Part shown: one piece after another, positions 9,581 to 18,959 of the stretch
Layout of the letters: every line of letters starts with the position of its first letter
Numbering within the stretch: position 1 is the first letter of the stretch
DNA from: Chryseobacterium sediminis
GTDB lineage: Bacteria > Bacteroidota > Bacteroidia > Flavobacteriales > Weeksellaceae
DNA: 64,000 nt
Reading direction: 5' to 3'
Assembly (NCBI RefSeq): GCF_008386505.1
Contig: NZ_VUNZ01000001.1
Coordinates: 310,001-374,000, forward strand
The notes under the pieces: model-generated
Seen by the model: only the letters and a program-made list of their open reading frames with translations
Databases searched by the model: none
What the model was told of the DNA's origin: nothing
Made by a program: the position numbers and the translations under genes

Positions 9581-9664
9581 GTTAAATACAATATGCAAAA
9601 AACTTAATAATATACCTTAGCATGGTAATTAGAAAAGTAAAAGAAACAAAGAAGGAATTGAGAA

Positions 9665-10753
9665 TTAAATTGTAGTGCTTGTAATTTCAAAGACAAAAGA
9701 GGTAGAAGTTTCAAACTTTCCTCCCTGTGTTGCTCCGAACAGAAATTTAGGGGTCTTACCGTCTTTGTCCATTAAAATCATGGGACGTTCTAATCTTCCG
9801 AATCGTTTTAAATGACTGGGTGGTACAGGTTCCTTACTATAACTTTTCATATCAAGGTAAGCAATTTTCGGTTTGGACCAGTTAAGGCCATCCCTGGAAG
9901 TTAAATGTAAACCGTATTCATGGTTAAAGAACCCCATATCACGGGCTACTATATGAAATTTTCCATGTTGTTTCCAGATAAAAGCATCTTCGAGCTGGGC
10001 ATTGTCAGGCTGTAATGAAAAATCAATGACAGGATTTTCCTTTATTTTCTCGTAAGGACCTGAAGGGTGATTTGCCTTTGCCAGTCCGTATTTTCGGTTT
10101 CCTCTTACCGGACCTTTCTGGTTTTCATATTCTTCGGTGTTCCAGGATTTATAAAAAAGCCAGAATTTGCCATCATTTCCTTTTATAAAAGCGGGATTGG
10201 TAGTACAATGGTCGTCCCATGCGCCTTTTTCTCCGGGAAGTAGCAGAGGTTTTTGCGGCCTTTCCCAATCTCCGTCAAGACTTTTTGAAGTGGCAAGCCC
10301 TATTCTTTTGGTATTTGTTTTTCCGTTTTGGTTACCCATGTAGAAAAGATAATACTCATCTTCTACTTTGGTAATTAAAGGATTATGACAAGTAGTGGCA
10401 TCCCAGAATTCGCCGCCTCTGGGGGCAAGAATAACTTGTTTATGCCTGAATTCGTCATAGGGAGAATCAGCTTCTGCACGGCAGATTTCAGAGCCGTTGA
10501 GCCAGCCGCCCATCCCTTTTTCTTTTTTCCATCTTGAATAAAAAAGATGAACCTTACCGTCTTCGCCCCAGATTGGAGAATTACACCAAATGTAATAGTT
10601 CTCCAATGAAAAGGTACGCCCAATTGGTTTTAAGCTGAAATAAGGTTTGTCGGAAGATGAACCTGTAAATGACAACCCCAGAACCGCAGCTGTGATCCCA
10701 AGGGCTGAAGTCTGTAAAAAGTCTCTGCGTGTAAAGTGTCTTGGTTTGTCCAT
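9665..10753 (-). CDS. Tat-exported beta-propeller glycoside hydrolase (GH43/GH117-like)
   Basis: 362 residues. The N terminus has a twin-arginine signal (RRDFLQTSALGITAAVLGLS), so the protein is probably folded before export. The body has repeated propeller-blade signatures of the GH43/GH32/GH117 group: NSPIWGEDGKVHLFYSRW, CHNPLITKVEDEYYLFYMGN and TNPAFIKGNDGKFWLFYKSW, then NAQLEDAFIW and ERPMILMDKDGKTPKFLFGATQ. Acidic residues consistent with catalysis (WDATTCHNP, LEDAF) are present, but I cannot fix the family or substrate. Context with GH28, a DUF4450 protein and rhamnose genes suggests removal of a side-chain sugar from pectin. A terminator lies between this gene and the three-gene operon upstream, so it probably has its own promoter. 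Confidence 0.7.
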   Translation of the reverse strand: MDKPRHFTRRDFLQTSALGITAAVLGLSFTGSSSDKPYFSLKPIGRTFSLENYYIWCNSPIWGEDGKVHLFYSRWKKEKGMGGWLNGSEICRAEADSPYDEFRHKQVILAPRGGEFWDATTCHNPLITKVEDEYYLFYMGNQNGKTNTKRIGLATSKSLDGDWERPQKPLLLPGEKGAWDDHCTTNPAFIKGNDGKFWLFYKSWNTEEYENQKGPVRGNRKYGLAKANHPSGPYEKIKENPVIDFSLQPDNAQLEDAFIWKQHGKFHIVARDMGFFNHEYGLHLTSRDGLNWSKPKIAYLDMKSYSKEPVPPSHLKRFGRLERPMILMDKDGKTPKFLFGATQGGKFETSTSFVFEITSTTI

Positions 10754-10872
10754 CTCATCTGATTTACGGCTAATTTAGTATAAACATATCAACAGACTGT
10801 CCTGTACTTTCGGTGAACTGTTTAGCCGGAATTTATCAGCCTTTGGACTTGAAAAAATTAAAACTAGAGCAT

Positions 10873-10898
10873 AAAAAAGCCCGCCCTAAGGCAGACTC
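10873..10898 (-). terminator. Minus-strand terminator after the glycosidase operon
   Basis: Read on the minus strand: a 7-bp stem GTCTGCC/GGCGGGC with two G-T pairs and a short loop, followed by a run of six T. It lies 30 bp after the stop of the 712-residue glycosidase and would end the three-gene transcript starting at 18085. Confidence 0.65.
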
Positions 10899-10927
10899 TA
10901 ACTACTACTGTTGTATGAATATGAAAT

Positions 10928-13066
10928 TTAAGGCATCTTTTTAAAACCTTCCGCTTTTATTTTCCAGGAACCGTCTTTTGGAAAACCGGGAAATGTACCT
11001 TTGGAACTGTCCCAGCCTTCGAGCATCATGGCAACAGTCGTTAATATTCCTCCGTTTCCGGGAAGATAAATACGAAGACGTTTATCCTGGAAATTATGAC
11101 CGTTTGTAAGATAGGTATTAGTCTGAATATTCATAAAAAGTGCATCCAGAGCTTTATTTGGAAGTCCCAGTCTTGCGGCGTTCATGGCCGTCATCGGGAA
11201 ATCCCAACCCCAGGTGTGTTCCCAGTTCCATCTTTCCCAAACAATGTCCAGTGTATTTTTCATAATTTTTTTATCCAGTTTCGGGGATTCAGGAACCATT
11301 CCTAATGCTCCCAGAACAGCCGGATGATCAGTCATCCATTTCGGAAAAGTGAAGGAATCCTTTGCAGATTCGGTTGATAAATAAACGCCATCCTGAACCG
11401 GAAGCGGGGCTAGTTTTGCAATAACCTCATCCCATTTTTTATCTCTCGGCTGCCCCAATCTTTCCTTCCATTGTTGAGCAACTTTCAGTGCCCAATCCCA
11501 ATATGCTACTTCATAAGTCGGGTTGTACGTATCCTTTGCAGGGAAAACTTCCTGTGCGGGAATAACACCTTTTCCGAGATTATAACGGTTTTTCTCTTTA
11601 TCATAATGAGCATAATCTGCCATAAATTCGGCTGTTGCAAAAATCAGGTCTTTATATTTTTCCAACACTTTTTTGTCCTGTTTATCGCGGTACAGAAGCT
11701 CGGTCATATAGATGATATGCGGCTGTTCCCAGATCAGGAATGCGGCCACAGAAGATGGGCTTTCATTTCCTTCATTATCCGACATTTTAATCCATCTTAC
11801 ACCTTTATAACCTTGTCTTTCTGCTAATTTTTTTGCTTTTTCAAAACTTCTGAAATAATAATCCAGTTGTTTTTCTAAAATCTCAGGCCTTCCCCACAAA
11901 GCGTAGTGAACCCCGTGCCACCAATGCATCTCTGTATGTGGTTTTCCGTACCAGCTGTTGAAGGTTAATCCTGTTTCCTGTGGCGGGTTGCTTCCTCCGC
12001 ATTGTACTTTGGTTAAATATTCTGACAGAACAACCCTGCGTTCCAATTCGCTTGCTCTGGGGTCTGTACTTCCTTCAAAGTCAACTGCTGCACCGCTTTT
12101 CCAGAAAGATTCCCATCCTGAAGCACTTTCTTTTTCTGCATCAGTAAATAACGCTTTTCCATTTTTCGGATTTTTAGCTGAAAACTCAACACTTAATTCT
12201 ATTTTTTTACTTTTTGAAGATGGTTCGAATACAAAATAATGTTTCCCCGCTTCTCGTAATTTCCCTTCTGTAAAATAAAACTGGGTATAATAATCTGCAC
12301 TCTGCAACTGATGATGAATGATACCCTGCGTTGATTGTAAAGAAACAATTCTTGTTGTGTGATCGTTTTCATTGCCATAAAAAGCAGCGTCATCCAAAAA
12401 TTGTCCGGTAGGAGAAGGGTAGCGTGCGAAAACTTTTAACCTGTTTTGAGCAATTAAACCAGACTCGATTTTAACTCCTATTTTATCAGAATTCTGAAAA
12501 GAAGCCGTCCAGACTTTTACAGGTATTCCGTCCAGTGAGAATTCACTTGTTATAATTCCTGTCCAAAGATCAATTTTTTGATGAATGTTGGTAAGATCTG
12601 AAATTTTTGCTTTCTGACCATCTTTTTTAAGCAGTTCAATACCGATATTTCCTAATTGCAGACGATGTTTGTTGACTCTGAAATACTCAACGGCTCCTTT
12701 ATTTCGTTCAGGCTCTTTGAGTTGCACACTGTATAGTGCTTTCCGTCCTTCATTGTTGAAATCGTATGCTTTTAATGTTTCCTCAAATGTATAATCTTTA
12801 GTATTTGGAAAGCTGTTCCAGCCCCATTCCGACTGGGTTCCCAAGGAAACTCCATTTTTGTAATATTCAGGAAACGACTGCATTCCGGTAATATCGACCG
12901 TGTAAGCAAATTTTCCGTTTCCAACCGTTAAAGTAGAAAGGGTATCGGCTTTTGTGTTGAGCACATTGTGACGTTGTACTACTTTCTTCCGCTCTATTTT
13001 CTGAGCAGTTAATGAAGAAAAGCCTATCAGAAAAAATCCAAGATATACTGCTAATTTTTTACTCAT
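10928..13066 (-). CDS. Exported six-hairpin glycosidase-like protein
   Basis: 712 residues with a Sec signal peptide (MSKKLAVYLGFFLIGFSSLTAQ). The N-terminal ~300 residues look like a beta-sandwich (LTVGNGKFAYTVDITGMQSFPEYY). From ~330 there is an (alpha/alpha)6 barrel like those of GH65/GH95/GH78 clan enzymes, with QETGLTFNSWYGKPHTEMHWWH and the C-terminal LPGNGGILTTVAMMLEGWD. The glutamate in TEMHWWH and the acidic WDFPMTAMNAARLG region are plausible catalytic parts. I cannot assign a CAZy family. It is the last gene of a tight operon, 5 bp after the DUF4450 gene, so it probably acts in the periplasm on rhamnogalacturonan oligosaccharides. Confidence 0.7.
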   Translation of the reverse strand: MSKKLAVYLGFFLIGFSSLTAQKIERKKVVQRHNVLNTKADTLSTLTVGNGKFAYTVDITGMQSFPEYYKNGVSLGTQSEWGWNSFPNTKDYTFEETLKAYDFNNEGRKALYSVQLKEPERNKGAVEYFRVNKHRLQLGNIGIELLKKDGQKAKISDLTNIHQKIDLWTGIITSEFSLDGIPVKVWTASFQNSDKIGVKIESGLIAQNRLKVFARYPSPTGQFLDDAAFYGNENDHTTRIVSLQSTQGIIHHQLQSADYYTQFYFTEGKLREAGKHYFVFEPSSKSKKIELSVEFSAKNPKNGKALFTDAEKESASGWESFWKSGAAVDFEGSTDPRASELERRVVLSEYLTKVQCGGSNPPQETGLTFNSWYGKPHTEMHWWHGVHYALWGRPEILEKQLDYYFRSFEKAKKLAERQGYKGVRWIKMSDNEGNESPSSVAAFLIWEQPHIIYMTELLYRDKQDKKVLEKYKDLIFATAEFMADYAHYDKEKNRYNLGKGVIPAQEVFPAKDTYNPTYEVAYWDWALKVAQQWKERLGQPRDKKWDEVIAKLAPLPVQDGVYLSTESAKDSFTFPKWMTDHPAVLGALGMVPESPKLDKKIMKNTLDIVWERWNWEHTWGWDFPMTAMNAARLGLPNKALDALFMNIQTNTYLTNGHNFQDKRLRIYLPGNGGILTTVAMMLEGWDSSKGTFPGFPKDGSWKIKAEGFKKMP

Positions 13067-13071
13067 ATTTT

Positions 13072-16000
13072 TTATTTAAGAATAGTGGCACTCATCAGTC
13101 CGATAACGACATCATTGCTCACTGCTGTTAATTTTATTGATTTTAATTCTCTGTTTGGATCAATCGGCAGATCCAGAATGGTTGCGGCACCGCCTTCAAT
13201 AGCCCGGCTGCTTACTCCTTTAATTTCTGAATATTTCATTAAACTTCCCCCTTTGTACAATTCCCCGGTTTTCAGCTGAACCCGGTACGGAATTTTATCA
13301 TCCGGAATTTCAAAAGCAAAATTATCATCAAACAAATCCTGCTCAATAGGCCACCAGTTTACGGGATTTTTTAATTCTAATGCTGTACCCGAACCGTCTG
13401 AATATTGAACGGAGATTGTTCCGTTGGTAATCTGTGACTGCATCGGATTGGTAGAACCTGCCATCAGAAAATAGATTTTCTTACCTTTTCCCGTAACAGG
13501 AATTTCAACCGATTTAGGAAAATTATCCCACTGACTTGTAAAGACTATATTTTTCTCTTCGTTATTAATTAAAAAAGGAATTCCTAAGAGCTCTAGTTTT
13601 CCATCTTTTCGTTTTTTCATCAGTCCGCTGTCATCAATTTGAGTCGTGGTCAGCGGATAACACCAGTTCCCGATTCCTTGCCATGGAAGCTGTAGAGTAG
13701 GGACATTGAGTCGTGGTGAAAGATATTTTTGATTGAAAATTTCGGTTACTCTCTCATTATATTCTGAGGCTAATGAAACGGGATTGAATGCGCCTTTATT
13801 TTCAATTTCCCAATCTGTTATTTCTACATTTTGCCTGATTCCATTGTATTCAAGCTGAATAAAGTTGGTTCCCCTGCTTAAAACATTTGCTGGAATTTCA
13901 ATTGAAGTATTTTGATTTTTTTGAATTGAAAAACTTGTACTTAAATTATTAATACTCAATTTTCCATTGATTGTATTGAATGATTTAGACTGAATTTGTA
14001 GTTTTTTATTCGCCCATTTTGTTTCCAAAGGAAATCGGATGTCAACATTTATAGGTTGCCACCAAGTTGTTCCGCTTTGCTCGACTTGCACGAAAAATGT
14101 TCCCTTTCTTTCCTTTTGGTTTAATTCAAACTTTTGGTTGACCACCTCGTCTTTTCCCTTTGGTCGAATCCACCCCTCCAGAGGAGGGGAATTTTTTACC
14201 AATCCTTGAGGGTCATAAATATTTTTGATTTTCTTTTTTGAATCAAAACTCAATTGAAGATTTTCAGAAATATAAGCGATGTAATCTGTTTTTTCTATTT
14301 TTAATTCATCTCCCGAATACGTAATTTCAATGGTAAATTCTTTTCCTTTTTCTGTTTCTAACTTTATAAAGGGCTGTAAAATAGAATTTGGATGAATTAC
14401 AAATTCCGCTTTTTTACCGTTTACGGTTACTGATTTTATTTTAGTATGATTCACAGGAATCAATACATCAAGTGAAACTGCATTGGAGTAATTTGATTTA
14501 AACCAATAACTCGTTTTTTTTGAAGTTCGGTTAAATTTAAATTCCCAATCCTGAAGCTTCAGTTCTGCAAAATTCCAGTCTTTGGGAAACCCTGGTTTTA
14601 TAGTGATTTTATTTTCTAATAATTCAGGATAGATTCCGAAAAGACCTTCCGTTAAAGTTCTTGCAGCCACACCAATCGGATCGGCAAAATCACGGTACAA
14701 TTCCCCACGAAAAGCATCATAGTAAGATAATTGCTCAAAATTTCCCGGACTGATTCCATAATACATACTTTCGGCCAGATTGCCTTTCCAAAGTCGATAG
14801 GCTTCATCATTTCTTCCTGCCTGCCAATATGCCAAAGCTGTTTGTAAATTCTCTGCCAGCGCTACATTGTTAATCGACCAATCATAAGGCTGCCAGCTGG
14901 TGGTGGAAAGGGTGTAATAATCTTTATTAATTTCTCCTTTTACTGTTATAGGAATCTTCGGAATATGATTGTTGATGTACTGTGTGTTTTGATAATCCTC
15001 AAATTCATTCAAAATATAAGCATCCGAAACATGATAAATAGACCATATTCCCGGCTTATCGTGAAGTATCTGATTCCCCAAAGCGTCTTTATATTCAGCA
15101 AAATACCCTTTGTTTTTAATCCAAAGCTCGTTTTTCATAGCTTTTAAAGTGGATTCAGCTTCTTTTTCGTACGGGATGGGATCTTCGCCAATGATTTTCG
15201 CTAGTTTTGCCATTTCACGGTTAGCTCTGTAATTATAGGCAGAAGTGTGGGTTACTTTTCCACCAGAATACTGCAAAGCATCGCTCGCCCAAATGGCCGC
15301 ATACGCATCATAAAGATTGCCCCGTTTGAAATTTCTTTTTTCCCAATTCATGTGACGAACCATTGTAGGCCACATTTTTTTTAAAAAATCCAGATCTCCT
15401 GTGTAGTTGAAATGAGAAAACAGCTGGTCAAAGAACACCAGATTCATATCATAATGATGAGGTTTTGAATTGTCATTGGGATTTCTGGAAATATATCCGC
15501 TTGAGAACACCGAAGTTCCCATTTCTTCTTTGTGTCTTGCCAGATGCAAAAGTGTGTCCATTTCAACGGGTGCCGAATCAGGTTTTAAAACCTGAGAATT
15601 GGAATAGCTTTCAAAATGTTCTTTTGCGCGATCATGCCAACTGAGAACATCGGCTGCGTAAGCTCCTCGCCAGGCATTTAGCCTCATCCTCCAGGCAACT
15701 GCGCCATGAAGAAATGTTGGATTTTCCCAAATGCCATCTGCGGCAACGGCAAGGGTAGCTCCGAAGTTATTTAAATCCGAATCCGGAGTTTTTAATTGGA
15801 TGCGGTTGATTAATGATGATCGGAATTGTTCAGCTTCATTGAAAATACCCGCAAGTTGTTTGTCTGAAATATTCTGATCTGATTTTCCTTTTTTAATCTG
15901 AATATAAACCGGTTTTTTTTGCGCTGAATATGCTGCGTAAATGATCGGAGATTTTTCTGCTTTATTTTGTGCAAAATCAGATAATTTTTCCAACGTTTTT

Positions 16001-16680
16001 GCATCTGTTAATTGTAATGAATTGGCGCTCGAAAAACTTCCGCTGATGAACTGGTTTTCTTTTTTCTTGTTTAAATAAGTAAGCTCAAATTGGTTTTTAT
16101 TAATTTGAAACTGATTACCTACACAATATTCCGGAAGCAAATAAAAACCGGATTCCGGGTCTGCACCGATGTCACCATTTCTGCTGAATGTTTTTCCGCT
16201 TGCTCCACCATAAACAGCATAGATCTTTGATGAAGGATCTACATTTCCTGTCTCCATTTTTAAGATCAAACCTTCTTCTTCAGATTGTGCTAAAACCTTT
16301 ATTTTTAAATTTCCATTTCCAAGAATATGATCTTTAATGGTATATAACATCATGCTCGGACGATAACGGGTTTCAATGGTATCGGCCTGAATTAATTTTT
16401 TAATTGAATTTCCTTTTTGAATAACAAACTGAAGATTACCACCCATTCCAGGAAGATACAGCGCAAATTCCGGCAAATCTCCGGCTTCTATTCTTGAGGC
16501 GCGGTTGTTACCATACAAAGCACGGTTGAAGCGGTATTTACCGTTAACCAGCAAAAAATCACCTTTGTCTTCTTTGTAATGCAGCTCTCTTTCATTTTTC
16601 TGCCAATGTCTGGATTGGGAAAAAGAGTGTGAAAAGGCAGATAAAACAATAAAGCCTGCTAAAATGGATGTTCTTCGCAT
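13072..16680 (-). CDS. Large exported DUF4450-type (alpha/alpha)6 glycoside hydrolase candidate
   Basis: 1202 residues with a Sec signal peptide (cut near SFSQ, residue ~22). The first ~200 residues (WQKNERELHYKEDKGDFLLV, NGKYRFNRALYGNNRASRIE) fit my recollection of DUF4450. A six-hairpin barrel follows (~300-700) with GAVAWRMRLNAWRGAYAADV, DMNLVFFDQLFSHFNYTGD and SWQPYDWSINNVALAE. The C-terminal ~450 residues are beta-rich accessory domains. Proteins of this build occur in Bacteroides pectin loci; GH142 beta-L-arabinofuranosidases of the rhamnogalacturonan-II system are possible relatives, but I cannot confirm that by eye. It sits 1 bp downstream of GH28 and 5 bp upstream of the 712-residue glycosidase, in one operon. 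Confidence 0.7.
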   Translation of the reverse strand: MRRTSILAGFIVLSAFSHSFSQSRHWQKNERELHYKEDKGDFLLVNGKYRFNRALYGNNRASRIEAGDLPEFALYLPGMGGNLQFVIQKGNSIKKLIQADTIETRYRPSMMLYTIKDHILGNGNLKIKVLAQSEEEGLILKMETGNVDPSSKIYAVYGGASGKTFSRNGDIGADPESGFYLLPEYCVGNQFQINKNQFELTYLNKKKENQFISGSFSSANSLQLTDAKTLEKLSDFAQNKAEKSPIIYAAYSAQKKPVYIQIKKGKSDQNISDKQLAGIFNEAEQFRSSLINRIQLKTPDSDLNNFGATLAVAADGIWENPTFLHGAVAWRMRLNAWRGAYAADVLSWHDRAKEHFESYSNSQVLKPDSAPVEMDTLLHLARHKEEMGTSVFSSGYISRNPNDNSKPHHYDMNLVFFDQLFSHFNYTGDLDFLKKMWPTMVRHMNWEKRNFKRGNLYDAYAAIWASDALQYSGGKVTHTSAYNYRANREMAKLAKIIGEDPIPYEKEAESTLKAMKNELWIKNKGYFAEYKDALGNQILHDKPGIWSIYHVSDAYILNEFEDYQNTQYINNHIPKIPITVKGEINKDYYTLSTTSWQPYDWSINNVALAENLQTALAYWQAGRNDEAYRLWKGNLAESMYYGISPGNFEQLSYYDAFRGELYRDFADPIGVAARTLTEGLFGIYPELLENKITIKPGFPKDWNFAELKLQDWEFKFNRTSKKTSYWFKSNYSNAVSLDVLIPVNHTKIKSVTVNGKKAEFVIHPNSILQPFIKLETEKGKEFTIEITYSGDELKIEKTDYIAYISENLQLSFDSKKKIKNIYDPQGLVKNSPPLEGWIRPKGKDEVVNQKFELNQKERKGTFFVQVEQSGTTWWQPINVDIRFPLETKWANKKLQIQSKSFNTINGKLSINNLSTSFSIQKNQNTSIEIPANVLSRGTNFIQLEYNGIRQNVEITDWEIENKGAFNPVSLASEYNERVTEIFNQKYLSPRLNVPTLQLPWQGIGNWCYPLTTTQIDDSGLMKKRKDGKLELLGIPFLINNEEKNIVFTSQWDNFPKSVEIPVTGKGKKIYFLMAGSTNPMQSQITNGTISVQYSDGSGTALELKNPVNWWPIEQDLFDDNFAFEIPDDKIPYRVQLKTGELYKGGSLMKYSEIKGVSSRAIEGGAATILDLPIDPNRELKSIKLTAVSNDVVIGLMSATILK

Positions 16681-16681
16681 T

Positions 16682-18085
16682 TTATTTATTTAAATCAGTT
16701 AATGGCTGTCCGTTAACAGTAACGTTTTTCAGAGTGACATTTTTTAAGAAATCAACTTTATAAGGAATTTCAACATTGTTAATTTTAGCATTCACCATCG
16801 TAAAATCTGTTACCGGAGAAGATTCGTAGGCATCAGAAAGAACGGCATATTTTCCGCCTTTTTCCACGGTCAGGTTTTCCACCCAAATATTTCTGATTGT
16901 AGGGATGAAGTTGCCCGGTTTTTCATAATGCATATTAAAACGCACTGCAGCTTCTTTATAAGCGCCTACTTTTGTATTGTAGAAGAATACATTTTCGATA
17001 ATTCCGCCCCGGCTTGAGCTTGTTTTAATACGAAGTGCCCTGTCAAGGTTTTTACTATCCATCACATTTTCTATGGCATAAATATTTTTTGCTCCGCCCG
17101 CAATTTCGCTTCCGATCACTACGCCGCCGTGTCCGTCTTTCATTTCACAGTTTTCGATGATGTGGTTTTCTGCCGGTTTCCCTATACCTCTTCCGTCTTC
17201 ATCTCTTCCTGATTTTATGGCAATGCAATCATCTCCCGTATCGAAATATGAATCTTTAATCCACACATTTTTACAGGCTTCGGGGTCAAAACCATCATTA
17301 TTAGGACCGTGGCTGATTACTTTTACTCTTTCAATCAAAACATTTTCACACAATACAGGATTAAGGTTCCACATCGGAGAATTTTTCACCAAAACATCTG
17401 CCATATAGAAATTTTTACTTTTATAAGGCTGAACGAAATTGGGTCTCAAATAATATCCGTCACCGAATATTCTTTCTCTCGGATCCTTCTTTTGAGCCAT
17501 GTATTCATGCAGTTTTGCACGGGCAGGATTTTGTCTTCCCGGGCGGGATTCGTTCCAACCGTATTTTTTTGCACCACACCAAAACCACCAATGGTCGTTA
17601 TCAGAGTTTCCATCCAGTGTTCCTTTTCCTGTTATAGCTATATTTTCTTCTTCGTAGGCGTAGATTAACGAGGAATAATTCATACATTCCATTCCTTCCC
17701 ATCTTGTGAAAACAATAGGGTAGTCGTTGCTGTCCTGGCTGAACAGGATTGTTGCACCTTCACTAACATGCAGATTCACATTGCTTTTTAAGTAAATAGC
17801 TCCTGTCAAAAAGATACCTTTTGGAACTACAACTCTTCCTCCGCCTTCTACATTACATTTTTCGATGGCTTTCTTAAAGGCCTCCGTATTTTTTGTTTTT
17901 CCGTCACCATTAGCACCGAAATCAGTAATGAGATAGTCTTTTTGTCTGAAGTTGGGCTTTACAATCTGTTTTTTTAATGTATTGATTTCCTGTAAAGGCT
18001 GTTCCGAGGAAGTCCATGGTCTGTATTGCCCCGAAACGGAAACTGATATGATGAATGCGAAAAGTATTAAAGCGTATTTTTTCAT
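16682..18085 (-). CDS. GH28 polygalacturonase / rhamnogalacturonan hydrolase
   Basis: 467 residues with a signal peptide ending VSGQ. The right-handed beta-helix and all GH28 catalytic blocks are present: NNDGFDPEAC (~262), DTGDDCIAIKSG (~283, the catalytic Asp pair), GHGGVVIGSE (~318) and RIKTSSSRGG (~352). The family hydrolyses alpha-1,4 galacturonic acid links, or the galacturonic acid-rhamnose link in rhamnogalacturonan. In this rhamnose locus an exo-acting role on rhamnogalacturonan or short pectin oligomers is likely. It is the first gene of a three-gene minus-strand operon. Whether it is endo- or exo-acting cannot be read from the sequence. Confidence 0.9.
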   Translation of the reverse strand: MKKYALILFAFIISVSVSGQYRPWTSSEQPLQEINTLKKQIVKPNFRQKDYLITDFGANGDGKTKNTEAFKKAIEKCNVEGGGRVVVPKGIFLTGAIYLKSNVNLHVSEGATILFSQDSNDYPIVFTRWEGMECMNYSSLIYAYEEENIAITGKGTLDGNSDNDHWWFWCGAKKYGWNESRPGRQNPARAKLHEYMAQKKDPRERIFGDGYYLRPNFVQPYKSKNFYMADVLVKNSPMWNLNPVLCENVLIERVKVISHGPNNDGFDPEACKNVWIKDSYFDTGDDCIAIKSGRDEDGRGIGKPAENHIIENCEMKDGHGGVVIGSEIAGGAKNIYAIENVMDSKNLDRALRIKTSSSRGGIIENVFFYNTKVGAYKEAAVRFNMHYEKPGNFIPTIRNIWVENLTVEKGGKYAVLSDAYESSPVTDFTMVNAKINNVEIPYKVDFLKNVTLKNVTVNGQPLTDLNK

Positions 18086-18438
18086 AATGTCCGAAAGATA
18101 TTAGTTTAAGAAAGAACATCCGTATTAAAAATCTCTTTCTTTATCGCAATCTAGAACAATTATGATTAACAATTATCCTGCACTGTCTGTATAAAATTCA
18201 TTAATTACATAAGCAACCAGAGGTATACTTGGATGTTGAGTAAAACGGACGGATAATTCCACTTAGAAGTATCATTGGCCTTGGACTTTCCGGGGTAATA
18301 TTACAAAGTACCATAAATGAGAAGCAATTGTTGATTATAACCTGAAAAGATAATATTTGATGTAGAGAATTTTCAAACCAATAGCAAACAGTTTAATCAA
18401 TAATTTTTTTTTTTTGATTAATAGGGAGTTATGAAATG
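18086..18438. other. Upstream region of the glycosidase operon
   Basis: 353 bp of AT-rich DNA between the GH28 start and a minus-strand terminator. It must hold the promoter of the glycosidase operon. A GTATAC hexamer lies near 18222. No gene, clear promoter box or repeat was recognised. Confidence 0.5.
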
Positions 18439-18478
18439 AAAAAACCGACATCGAAGAGTGAAATCTTCAAATGTCGGT
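18439..18478 (-). terminator. Strong minus-strand terminator
   Basis: On the minus strand, an 8-bp GC-containing outer stem (ACCGACAT pairing with ATGTCGGT, 18444-18451 and 18471-18478) and a 5-bp inner stem (GAAGA/TCTTC) enclose a 6-nt loop, followed by six T (plus-strand A run 18439-18444). It lies ~480 bp beyond the AraC gene stop and insulates the GH28 promoter region. The source transcript is either AraC read-through or an unannotated minus-strand RNA. Confidence 0.75.
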
Positions 18479-18481
18479 CTT

Positions 18482-18876
18482 GTGACCTTGACGAGTGTAT
18501 CTTCAAACAATTTTATCGATGATTTGGTTCGATTAAGTCAAATTAAAAACGGATTATATTCCCCTCTTTTATTCAACAGATTATTTTAACTTACATTTAA
18601 GGCAAGATAATTTACCAAACTTTTAGAAATCATTATTGGAATTGTAAAGTCTTTAATTGGCTATTTCGGTCTTGTACCCATAAACGAAGAGATATCGAAA
18701 CATTTAGTGGAAGATTTAGAAAGAATCGTAGAATTAAATAATCCTTTAATGTGACCAAGACTAGCGTATCTTCTAACACTTTTATCAATGATTTGCTACG
18801 TGTGAGCAAAATTAAACAAGAGTTATATTGCAATAGTAAGTCTTTATTTGGCTGTGCTTTTCTCTATATTAATTGA
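18482..18876 (+). pseudogene. Two decayed related short reading frames
   Basis: Two plus-strand stretches of 27 codons, 18482-18562 and 18751-18831, are about 77% identical in bases and match at 18 of 27 residues (pattern TSVSSN-FI-DL-R-S-IK--LY). Five of the base changes are silent third-position changes, which points to past coding use on this strand. A second block, KSL-G near 18656 (ending NNPLM then stop at 18752-18754), recurs as SKSLFG right after the second copy. In-frame stops break both copies. It looks like a decayed tandem duplication of an unrecognised gene; I found no family match. Confidence 0.45.
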
Positions 18877-18959
18877 AAATAAAATAGAGGTATTTGGTAT
18901 GAAAGTTAGAAAATTTTTAACTTCCAAATAAAAAGTAAATAGTTATTCTGATAACAGAT

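Noticed and set aside
18633..18833. 66-residue minus-strand frame covering the second decayed repeat
   Set aside because: The first repeat copy has stops in the matching minus-strand frame, and silent changes favour the plus strand.
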